From an uncultured Kiritimatiellota bacterium (GTDB lineage Bacteria; Verrucomicrobiota; Kiritimatiellia; RFP12; UBA1067), in NCBI GenBank assembly GCA_934635385.1, contig CAKTZI010000015.1, positions 16,415 to 80,414 on the forward strand: a stretch of DNA of 64,000 bases. The letters run 5' to 3'. This document shows, piece by piece, positions 41,495-48,149 of this stretch. The position numbers and the translations under genes are program-made. Numbering within the stretch: position 1 is the first letter of the stretch; every line of letters starts with the position of its first letter. The notes beneath the pieces are model-generated. The model ran no database searches and was not told the DNA's origin. It saw only the letters and a program-made list of their open reading frames with translations.

Positions 41495-42259
41495 TTACGC
41501 CGACAACTTCAATTCATTATTCTCTGATTGAACCTGTTGAACTGTCGAACATATGCTTGTATTATACCAAATCTCATCGCCGTCATTGCCATTTGCCTGA
41601 CACATCGCCGCAAGGGTGAGGAGCGTCTTGCCCTTGCGATCCTTATGTTCGGACGTGACAACCGTCACCGACACGCCCTTCCGCTTCTTCGCGAGCATGT
41701 CGAGCGTTTCCGCACCAACCCAGTTGTCGATCAGCAGAATCGACGTCTTCGCCCGCGCCACCAACTTCTCCACGAGCGAACAGGCGTCCCACAACTGTCC
41801 GTCGTAGAACACGCCCTGAATCGGCGGCAAGGCCGTCTGCAACACGAGACTTATTTGTTCATCATGCTTGAAGACTTTTCGCTCCAACCGCTCAATCCTT
41901 TCATTGATGGCATATCCACGCAAGATATACTCCTTCAGGATCTTGTTCGCCCATTGCCGAAATCTTGTGCCGATAACGGATTTCACACGATAGCCAACGG
42001 AAATGATCACGTCCAAGCTATACAAGGCAACAGGACGATCCGAATTTGCAATTTGCAGAAAATGCAAATTGCTTTCCTTCTCCAGTTCCCCCTCCGCGAA
42101 GATGTTCTTTATGTGACGGCTTATGACCGACACGTCGCGTTTAAACAGCTCACACAGCTGCGCCTGTGTCAGCCACACCGTCTCGTTCTCAAGCCGCACA
42201 TCCAACCGAATGGTCTCATTCGGCTGATAGACGACAATCTCGTTTTTCTGAGGTGTCAT
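41495..42259 (-). CDS. RhuM-PLD fusion gene 1, C terminus truncated
   Basis: A 254-residue protein. The N-terminal DNA-binding part (VWLTQAQLCELFKRDVSVIS, LYSLDVIISVGYRVKSVIGT, RFRQWANKILKEYILRGYAI) and the start of the PLD-like domain (GVFYDGQLWDACSLVEKLVA, KTSILLIDNWVGAETLDMLA) match copy 3 almost exactly. After HKDRKGKTLLTLAAMC the sequence departs, and the last 30 residues are encoded by DNA holding the promoter of the next RM pair. The HDRFLILD motif and the GASLKDLGKK end are missing. It is truncated by the junction with that RM module. An internal 25-bp palindrome is at codons 63-71. Confidence 0.8.
   Translation of the reverse strand: MTPQKNEIVVYQPNETIRLDVRLENETVWLTQAQLCELFKRDVSVISRHIKNIFAEGELEKESNLHFLQIANSDRPVALYSLDVIISVGYRVKSVIGTRFRQWANKILKEYILRGYAINERIERLERKVFKHDEQISLVLQTALPPIQGVFYDGQLWDACSLVEKLVARAKTSILLIDNWVGAETLDMLAKKRKGVSVTVVTSEHKDRKGKTLLTLAAMCQANGNDGDEIWYNTSICSTVQQVQSENNELKLSA
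41561..41571 (-). promoter_or_regulatory. Extended -10 promoter of the N6 methyltransferase/nuclease pair
   Basis: Minus strand GATTTGGTATAATACAAG, inside the truncated end of RhuM-PLD copy 1. Confidence 0.6.
42048..42072. repeat. 25-bp palindrome inside RhuM-PLD copy 1
   Basis: Perfect arms GCAATTTGCA and TGCAAATTGC around GAAAA; it encodes SNLHFLQIA. Confidence 0.9.
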
Positions 42260-42307
42260 ACGTTCCTTGTCCACATTTGCTCTTCTTGGGCTACCGGCAA
42301 CTTGGTT

Positions 42308-42694
42308 TCATGCCCGTATTATACCAAAATCGCCCCTCGCCCCCTGAACCGTACACGGACTTGGAATTCGTACCCCGCGTCCATTCCCTGCAATGCACAT
42401 GCCCCGCCATGCCTGTCGCCGTTGGTTCTCTCCGCCGAATATCCAGCCGCCGTAATCCTTCGTCTCAATCACGAAAATGCCATAGCGGCTGACGACAACA
42501 TGATCGACCTGTGTCGTCGCCCCATCCACCGTCGGCAGCATGATGTCGTTGACGGTCGTGTAGTCCTCTGACGGCAGCTTCGCAAGTTTTCGCGCCACAC
42601 GCCCCTCGCCGCCGCTACCGCCGCGTCCAGACGATAAGACAGTGACCACAAGCAGCCAGACAAGCGCCGCCACAACACAGACAACGATCAGCAT
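42308..42694 (-). pseudogene. NERD gene, copy 1, C-terminal deletion
   Basis: The frame begins like the full copy: a membrane helix (MLIVVCVVAALVWLLVVTVL), then the NERD start (GGEGRVARKLAKLPSEDYTT, DHVVVSRYGIFVIETKDYGG). After WIFGGENQR it jumps to RQAW, which are the last codons of the full copy, and then reads on into downstream DNA. So about 170 codons, including the rest of the NERD domain and the zinc ribbon, are deleted. It lies directly upstream of RhuM-PLD copy 1, whose promoter overlaps its tail. Confidence 0.8.
42318..42328 (-). promoter_or_regulatory. Extended -10 promoter of RhuM-PLD copy 1
   Basis: Minus strand GATTTTGGTATAATACGGGC followed by ATGAAACCAAG. Confidence 0.65.
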
Positions 42695-42745
42695 GTCATT
42701 CTTTCCTCTCAAAGACCAGATATTCCGATCTCAGACGGGAAACCA

Positions 42746-43648
42746 CTACACCCTCACCTTCAGCCCGGCTACTTCGCCCGAATCAAGCTTCGTGAAGGCG
42801 AAGCACTTCTTGCCGAGGTCTTTCAGTGACGCCCCAATCAGGTAAATTTCTTTATCATCGAGAATGAGGAAACGGTCATGGAACTTCTCGCTGTACCGAA
42901 CCGTGAGGGTCGGGTATTGCGCATTGAACTTCACGATGTCCGTTGCCGCAAGCGTGGGACGCGGACGACCGTTGCGATCCTTATGTTCGGACGTGACGAC
43001 CGTCACCGACACGCCCTTGCGCTTCTTCGCAAGCATGTCGAGCGTTTCCGCACCAACCCAGTTGTCGATCAGCAGAATCGACGTCTTCGCCCGCGCCACC
43101 AGCTTCTCCACGAGCGAACAGGCGTCCCACAGCTGCCCGTCGTAGAACACGCCCTGAATCGGCGGTGTCTGCGTCTGGACGAAGAAGTCAACCTTGTCTT
43201 TCAGTTCGACAATCTCAGCGTCGTGCTGGGCAAGCCGCCGATCCATCTTGTCTTCAAGCTGATTCAATCTTGCATTGACCGAATAGCCCCGCAGAAGATA
43301 TTCCCGTAAGACTCCCGTTGCCCATTTCCGAAAGCGAACACCTTGAACTGAGTTGACGCGGTAGCCAACTGAAATGATGGCATCCAAATCGTAGCACGTG
43401 ACTGTCCGTGAGACCCTACGAGTCCCTTCCATTCGAACTAGGAAGAAATCCTTCCTAGTTGAGTCCTCGTCAAGTTCGCCGCATGAATAGATGTTCGCCA
43501 GATGCATTCTCACATTGCGAACCGTACAGCCAAACAATTCCGCCATCTGACTTTGCGTAAGCCAGACAGTCTCGTCTTCAAACCGAACTTCAATACGCAT
43601 AATGTCATTCGGTTGATAGACGACAATCTCGTTTTTCTGAGGAGTCAT
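42746..43648 (-). CDS. RhuM-PLD fusion gene 2, full length
   Basis: A 300-residue two-domain protein. Residues 1-125 are the RhuM-type DNA-binding part (VWLTQSQMAELFGCTVRNVR, CYDLDAIISVGYRVNSVQGV, RFRKWATGVLREYLLRGYSV). A charged linker with DFFVQTQTPPI follows. Residues about 165-300 are a PLD-like domain (GQLWDACSLVEKLVARAKTS, ETLDMLAKKRKGVSVTVVTS, EKFHDRFLILDDKEIYLIGA, SLKDLGKKCFAFTKLDSGE). The single HDRFLILD resembles a degenerate HKD half. Possibly a specific DNA-binding nuclease or regulator. The frame is also open to an upstream ATG (43702) within the conserved leader. Internal palindrome at codons 63-71. Confidence 0.85.
   Translation of the reverse strand: MTPQKNEIVVYQPNDIMRIEVRFEDETVWLTQSQMAELFGCTVRNVRMHLANIYSCGELDEDSTRKDFFLVRMEGTRRVSRTVTCYDLDAIISVGYRVNSVQGVRFRKWATGVLREYLLRGYSVNARLNQLEDKMDRRLAQHDAEIVELKDKVDFFVQTQTPPIQGVFYDGQLWDACSLVEKLVARAKTSILLIDNWVGAETLDMLAKKRKGVSVTVVTSEHKDRNGRPRPTLAATDIVKFNAQYPTLTVRYSEKFHDRFLILDDKEIYLIGASLKDLGKKCFAFTKLDSGEVAGLKVRV
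43436..43460. repeat. 25-bp palindrome inside RhuM-PLD copy 2
   Basis: Perfect arms AACTAGGAAG and CTTCCTAGTT around AAATC; it encodes TRKDFFLV. Confidence 0.9.
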
Positions 43649-43708
43649 GTGTTCTCGTGTGATGTTTTGTCTTTTCTTGACCTGGCGCCCGCTTGGCTTC
43701 ATGTCCGT

Positions 43709-43719
43709 ATTATACCAAA
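43709..43719 (-). promoter_or_regulatory. Extended -10 promoter of RhuM-PLD copy 2
   Basis: Minus strand GATTTTGGTATAATACGGAC followed by ATGAAGCCAAG. Confidence 0.7.
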
Positions 43720-43805
43720 ATCAATCCTCGCCCCCTGAACCGTACTCGGACTTGAAAGGGCTTAAAGTCCGTTCTATGTTCATTCCCTGCAATGCACATG
43801 TCACG

Positions 43806-44585
43806 TTATGCCTGTCGCGTACCACGGCATTGCGGATATTTGGAACAGCCGTAGAACGCCGCCCCGTCCGACTTCCGATGCCGAAGAACCATCTTCGCAC
43901 CGCATTTCGGGCATTTGAGCTCGCCGCGCTCGCAGGCGACCGACAACTGCACAGAATCGTGGTTAGCGTGAAGCCTTGAAACATGGGCCTGCCGCACCTC
44001 TTCCGATATCCCCGCATCGATCTTCACGAGTTTCGATAGGACTTGTTCGACCTTGGCATCGCTCATGATCGGCACACTGAAGGATTGGATGTAAGAGCAA
44101 AGGTCAGCACTGTACATGACGTTCCCCGGCATTTCCGTCATGAACTCACCCTCTCCGCAGAACGCCACCACGTTGTAGAAATAGCGACGCGGCAATTCGA
44201 GGCAATCGGACAGCGCATAGATGTGCCGCCAGTTCTGCCGGATGGGGTTCTGGAAAGGAAACTTCTGCGGGCCGCTCCAACGTCCGCCCCTGAACGATTG
44301 CGTCCAGATGCGCTGGTTCTCTCCGCCGAATATCCAACCACTGTAATCCTTCGTCTCAATCACGAAAATGCCATAGCGGCTGACGACAACATGATCGATC
44401 TGTGTCGTCGCCCCATCCACTGTCGGAAACATGATGTCATTGACGGTCTTGTAGTCCTCTGGCGGCAACTTCGCGAGTCTTCGCGCCACCCGGCCCTCGC
44501 CGCCGCTGCCGTCGCGCCCAGACGACGAGACGGCAACCACAAGCAAGCAGACAAGCACCACCACGAAACAGACAACGATCAGCAT
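43806..44585 (-). CDS. NERD-domain protein with TM anchor and C-terminal zinc ribbon (copy 2, full)
   Basis: A 259-residue protein. Residues 1-22 are a membrane helix (MLIVVCFVVVLVCLLVVAVS). The NERD (nuclease-related) domain follows (GGEGRVARRLAKLPPEDYKT, TTQIDHVVVSRYGIFVIETK, DYSGWIFG, NPIRQNWRHIYAL), with the D...ExK-like VIETKDY. The C terminus is a topoisomerase-type four-Cys ribbon (LKCPKCGAKMVLRHRKSDGA, YGCSKYPQCRGTRQA). It is the only complete NERD copy of the array and sits upstream of RhuM-PLD copy 2. The NERD function is likely nucleolytic; the membrane anchor is unusual but known in the family. Confidence 0.85.
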   Translation of the reverse strand: MLIVVCFVVVLVCLLVVAVSSSGRDGSGGEGRVARRLAKLPPEDYKTVNDIMFPTVDGATTQIDHVVVSRYGIFVIETKDYSGWIFGGENQRIWTQSFRGGRWSGPQKFPFQNPIRQNWRHIYALSDCLELPRRYFYNVVAFCGEGEFMTEMPGNVMYSADLCSYIQSFSVPIMSDAKVEQVLSKLVKIDAGISEEVRQAHVSRLHANHDSVQLSVACERGELKCPKCGAKMVLRHRKSDGAAFYGCSKYPQCRGTRQA

Positions 44586-44808
44586 ACCCTATCCTCTCAC
44601 AAAGGCCAATTCTTTCGATTCAGGCGGAAGCTCTTGATGCATAGAAATGATTCGCCCTGCACAGTCCACATATTATAATAAGTGGGCTGTGCCTGTAACA
44701 CGCATCGCCTTCCCCGTCCGCGATATTGTTCGTGCAATCTGTCACCCGCCTTGTCATGCATGACAAATTTCGGTTCTACCCTTCTTGCGTCACGTTCGTA
44801 CCGCCATC
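44586..44808. other. Intergenic stretch between NERD copy 2 and RhuM-PLD copy 3
   Basis: Holds a minus-strand TATAAT (CTTATTATAATATGTGG near 44670), probably the NERD promoter, and the perfect 16-bp palindrome TTGTCATGCATGACAA at 44751-44766. No coding frame is supported. Confidence 0.5.
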
Positions 44809-44838
44809 AATTCTCACTTTTGCCTAAAAGTGAGAATT
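44809..44838 (-). terminator. Hairpin at the stop of RhuM-PLD copy 3
   Basis: AATTCTCACTTTT and AAAAGTGAGAATT are exact 13-bp arms around GCCT, overlapping the TAA stop. It is a good intrinsic terminator candidate. Confidence 0.6.
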
Positions 44839-45688
44839 ACACCCTCGCCTTCAGCCCGTCGATCTCGCCTGCGTCGAGATTCGTGAATGCGAAGCACTTC
44901 TTGCCGAGGTCTTTCAGTGACGCCCCGATCAGATATATTTCCTTGTCATCGAGGATAAGGAAGCGGTCATGGAACTTCTCGCTGTACCGAACCATGAGGG
45001 TCGGATACTGCGCATTGAACTTCGCAATGTCCGTTACCGCGAGCGTGGGACGCGAATGGCCCTTGCGATCCTTGTGTTCGGACGTGACGACCGTCACCTG
45101 CACGCCCTTCCGCTTCTTCGCAAGCATGTCGAGCGTTTCCGTCCCCACCCAGTTGTCGATCAGCAGAATCGACGACTTCGCCCGCGCCACCAGCTTCTCC
45201 ACGAGCGAACAGGCGTCCCATAGTTGCCCGTCGTAGAACACACCCTGAATCGGCGGCAAGGCTGTCTGCAACACGAGATTTATTTGTTCATCATGCTTGA
45301 AGACTTTTCGTTCCAACCGCTCAATCCGTTCATTGATGGCATATCCACGCAAGATATACTCCATCAGGATCTTGTTCGCCCATTGCCGAAACCTTGTGCC
45401 AATAACGGATTTCACACGATAGCCAACTGAAATGATCACGTCCAAGCTATACAAGGCAACAGGACGATCCGAATTTGCAATTTGCAAAAAATGCAAATTG
45501 CTTTCCTTCTCAAGTTCTCCTTCCGCGAAGATGTTCTTGATGTGACGGCTTATAACCGACACGTCGCGCTTAAACAGCTGACACAGCTGCGCCTGTGTCA
45601 GCCACACCGTCTCGTTCTCAAGCCGCACATCCAACCGAATGGTTTCATTCGGCTGATAGACGACAATCTCGTTTTTCTGAGGTGTCAT
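44837..45688 (-). CDS. RhuM-PLD fusion gene 3, full length
   Basis: A 283-residue fusion. The RhuM part (VWLTQAQLCQLFKRDVSVIS, SDRPVALYSLDVIISVGYRV, RFRQWANKILMEYILRGYAI) is nearly identical to copy 1. The PLD-like part (DACSLVEKLVARAKSSILLI, AKFNAQYPTLMVRYSEKFHD, RFLILDDKEIYLIGASLKDL) is nearly identical to copies 2 and 4. The shift in which neighbour it matches along its length points to recombination between copies. A 25-bp palindrome is at codons 63-71 and the shared promoter/leader is upstream. Confidence 0.85.
   Translation of the reverse strand: MTPQKNEIVVYQPNETIRLDVRLENETVWLTQAQLCQLFKRDVSVISRHIKNIFAEGELEKESNLHFLQIANSDRPVALYSLDVIISVGYRVKSVIGTRFRQWANKILMEYILRGYAINERIERLERKVFKHDEQINLVLQTALPPIQGVFYDGQLWDACSLVEKLVARAKSSILLIDNWVGTETLDMLAKKRKGVQVTVVTSEHKDRKGHSRPTLAVTDIAKFNAQYPTLMVRYSEKFHDRFLILDDKEIYLIGASLKDLGKKCFAFTNLDAGEIDGLKARV
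45477..45501. repeat. 25-bp palindrome inside RhuM-PLD copy 3
   Basis: Perfect arms GCAATTTGCA and TGCAAATTGC around AAAAA; arms as in copy 1, centre differs by one base. Confidence 0.9.
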
Positions 45689-45749
45689 ATGTTCTCCGCG
45701 CACTGTCTTGCCTTTTCTTGGTCTTTCGCCCTCTTGGCTTCATGTCCGT

Positions 45750-45760
45750 ATTATAACAAA
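45750..45760 (-). promoter_or_regulatory. Promoter of RhuM-PLD copy 3 (variant)
   Basis: Minus strand TTTTGTTATAATACGGAC followed by ATGAAGCCAAG; the extended TG is replaced by TTG-T. Confidence 0.6.
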
Positions 45761-45839
45761 ACCAGCCGACACCCCCGCGTCACGGAACAGACCATGAAAT
45801 GAACTCTGCTTGTTCATTCCCTGCAACGCGAAGAAACCG

Positions 45840-45999
45840 CTATGCCTGTCGCGTGCCACGGCATTGCGGATATTGGGAGCAGCCGTAAAACGCCGCCCCA
45901 TCCGATTTCCGATGCCGGAGAACCATCTTCGCTCCGCATCTCGGGCATTTGAGCGCACCGCGTTCACAGGCGACCGACAACTGCACAGAATCGTGGCTC
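45840..45999 (-). pseudogene. NERD gene, copy 3, only the zinc ribbon left
   Basis: Minus-strand frame HDSVQLSVACERGALKCPRC, GAKMVLRHRKSDGAAFYGCS and QYPQCRGTRQA ends at TAG 45840, matching the last 50 residues of the full NERD copy. Everything before (membrane helix and NERD domain) is deleted: the sequence upstream jumps to the leader DNA that precedes NERD copy 1 (AAGACCAGATATTCCGATCT). Confidence 0.85.
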
Positions 46000-46044
46000 G
46001 CGTACTCACAAAGACCAGATATTCCGATCTCAGACGGGAACCCA

Positions 46045-46935
46045 CTACACCCTCGCCTTCAGCCCGGCGATTTCGCCCGCGTCGAGCTTCGTAAAGGCGA
46101 AGCACTTCTTGCCAAGGTCTTTCAGCGACGCCCCAATCAGGTAAATTTCCTTGTCATCAAGAATAAGGAAGCGGTCATGGAATTTTTCGCTGTACCGAAC
46201 CGTGAGGGTCGGGTATTGTGCATTGAACTTAGCAATGTCCGTTGTCGCAAGCGTGGGACGAGGCTTGCCGTTTCGGTCTTCGTGTTCAGACGTGACGACC
46301 GTCACCGCCACGCCTTTCCGCTTTTTCGCGAGCATATCAAGCGTTTCTGCCCCCACCCAGTTGTCGATCAGCAGAATCGACATCTTCGCACGTGCCACCA
46401 GCTTCTCCACAAGCGAACAGGCGTCCCACAACTGTCCGTCGTAGAACACACCCTGAATCGGCGGCGTCTGCGTCTGGACGAAAAAGTCAACCTTCTCCTT
46501 CAATTCGGCAATGTCCTTGTCATGCCCCAGCAATCTACGATCAATCACCGCAAATTGTGCGGTTTGCATTGCGCCCGCGAACATCCGCTCTTTGATGACT
46601 TTCGTCGCCCATTGGCGAAAACGGACACCAACGATGGAATTGACACGATAGCCAATTGAAATGATGGCATCAAGATTGTAATAAACAACACGACGAGTCA
46701 CGCGCCTGGTTCCCTCTTGGCGAACTTCCAAGGATTCCTTGGAAGTTGCGGCCTTATCGAGTTCACCATTCGCATAGATGTTCTTCAAATGCAAGCGCAC
46801 ATTCTCAAGGGAACATGCGAACAGTTCTGCTATACGCGGTTGTTGAAGCCAGACAGTCTCGTCTTCAAACCGAACTTCAATACGCATAATGTCGTCCGGC
46901 TGATAGACGACAATCTCGTTCTTCGGAGGTGTCAT
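46045..46935 (-). CDS. RhuM-PLD fusion gene 4, full length
   Basis: A 296-residue fusion. The DNA-binding part differs most from the others (VWLQQPRIAELFACSLENVR, YYNLDAIISIGYRVNSIVGV, RFRQWATKVIKERMFAGAMQ), while the PLD-like part (LVEKLVARAKMSILLIDNWV, YSEKFHDRFLILDDKEIYLI, GASLKDLGKKCFAF) is nearly identical to copies 2 and 3. It is first in the array, with its TATAAT promoter at 46981. A 12-bp-armed palindrome occupies codons 63-71. Variable recognition half and constant effector half suggest a set with different DNA targets. Confidence 0.85.
   Translation of the reverse strand: MTPPKNEIVVYQPDDIMRIEVRFEDETVWLQQPRIAELFACSLENVRLHLKNIYANGELDKAATSKESLEVRQEGTRRVTRRVVYYNLDAIISIGYRVNSIVGVRFRQWATKVIKERMFAGAMQTAQFAVIDRRLLGHDKDIAELKEKVDFFVQTQTPPIQGVFYDGQLWDACSLVEKLVARAKMSILLIDNWVGAETLDMLAKKRKGVAVTVVTSEHEDRNGKPRPTLATTDIAKFNAQYPTLTVRYSEKFHDRFLILDDKEIYLIGASLKDLGKKCFAFTKLDAGEIAGLKARV
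46723..46747. repeat. 25-bp palindrome inside RhuM-PLD copy 4
   Basis: Perfect arms AACTTCCAAGGA and TCCTTGGAAGTT around a single T (12-1-12); it encodes TSKESLEV. Confidence 0.9.
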
Positions 46936-46980
46936 GTGCTTGTCTTCTTGGGTCTGTCGCTCACTTGGCTTCATGCCCGT

Positions 46981-46991
46981 ATTATATCATT
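46981..46991 (-). promoter_or_regulatory. Promoter of RhuM-PLD copy 4
   Basis: Minus strand AAATGATATAATACGGGC followed by ATGAAGCCAAG (extended -10 TGATATAAT). Confidence 0.65.
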
Positions 46992-47076
46992 TCCTGTCTC
47001 ATCGCCTCCGACGAAGAAAGGTAAGTTGGCATGATGACCGCACAGTGTTCTATCGGCATCAACACAAGCATCTACA

Positions 47077-48135
47077 TTAGCGGCCGACATGTTCAATTCT
47101 TCTTTTGATCTCGTCTGCGCGGCGCTTGGCCCAGAGGAGAAGCGGCAGAAGCGGCCGCGCCCACGTCAGCGTCCCTGCGAACAGTTTTGCACCACGCCCC
47201 ACTGCCGATATCCCTTCGCGGCGGAAATGCGTGCGCAGGTCGGCAAGGGCACGTCGGCGTTGTCCACACGACAGATTAGGATCGCAGCAGATGGCCTGGG
47301 CCTCATGATAGAAGACAAGGAACGCGAGCCTCTGCGCCGTCGCGTGATCGGCATCCGCCAAGCCACCCGCCGTGAAGATGCGCCGCTTCTCCCGGGCCCG
47401 CAAAAACCAGTTGCGTTCGCGCTTCCAATCCCCTTCCCGACGGTAATACGTCGTACAGGCGGACGTCTCGAACCGCAGATAGTCGTAGAGCGGCTTCCGC
47501 ACGACCGCAAGTGTCGTCACCGACAGGAGATAGTCGAGGATAAACATCTCATCCTCGCACATCGTGATGCCGGGACGGAAACGGATCTTCCGCGCCTCGA
47601 TCAAGTCGCGCCGGAAGAGGCAGACGAAGAGATAGCCATGCACCGCACGGCTGTCGTTCAGAAGCGGATAGAAGACGCGCGAGAGAATCTGTTCGCGTCC
47701 GCGCAGCGTCTCCGCCGCACCCGCAATCGGGAAATCGAGGACACAGGGCTTCGTCTCCGTCGGGCCGATGTCCCGCAGGGCACAACTCGCGAGATCGGCC
47801 CGTTCGCGTTCGGCCAGCGCAAGCAGCGTCGTGTAGATCGCAGGGTCGACGCGGTCATCGGAATCGCAGAACGCGATCCAGTCGCCCCGCGCCACGTCGA
47901 GCCCCCTGTTCCGTGCGACGCACACGCCGCCGTTCGAGCCCGTGAGGACACGAAAACGCGCGTCCCGTGCCGCATAGTTGCGGCAGATCGCGAGCGAGCC
48001 GTCCGTCGAGCCGTCATCGACGAGAATGAACTCGACATCCGCCAGGTCTTGTGTCCGCAACGATTCCAGACAGGCGGGCAGTCGCGCCGCCGTGTTGTAG
48101 ACCGGGACAATGACGCTCACGCGCGGTACGCTCAT
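47077..48135 (-). CDS. GT2-family glycosyltransferase
   Basis: A 352-residue GT-A enzyme: VSVIVPVYNTAARLPACLES, EFILVDDGSTDGSLAICRNY, NGGVCVARNRGLDVARGDWI and FCDSDDRVDPAIYTTLL with the DSDD metal site, then FRPGITMCEDEMFILDYLLS. The C terminus is basic and hydrophobic (WARPLLPLLLWAKRRADEIK). The ATG at 48135 with GAGGGCGG upstream is preferred to 48153, which overlaps the Res gene. It belongs to the surface-glycan set and is separated from its likely partners by RM genes. Confidence 0.9.
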   Translation of the reverse strand: MSVPRVSVIVPVYNTAARLPACLESLRTQDLADVEFILVDDGSTDGSLAICRNYAARDARFRVLTGSNGGVCVARNRGLDVARGDWIAFCDSDDRVDPAIYTTLLALAERERADLASCALRDIGPTETKPCVLDFPIAGAAETLRGREQILSRVFYPLLNDSRAVHGYLFVCLFRRDLIEARKIRFRPGITMCEDEMFILDYLLSVTTLAVVRKPLYDYLRFETSACTTYYRREGDWKRERNWFLRAREKRRIFTAGGLADADHATAQRLAFLVFYHEAQAICCDPNLSCGQRRRALADLRTHFRREGISAVGRGAKLFAGTLTWARPLLPLLLWAKRRADEIKRRIEHVGR

Positions 48136-48149
48136 GATGGAAACCGCCC

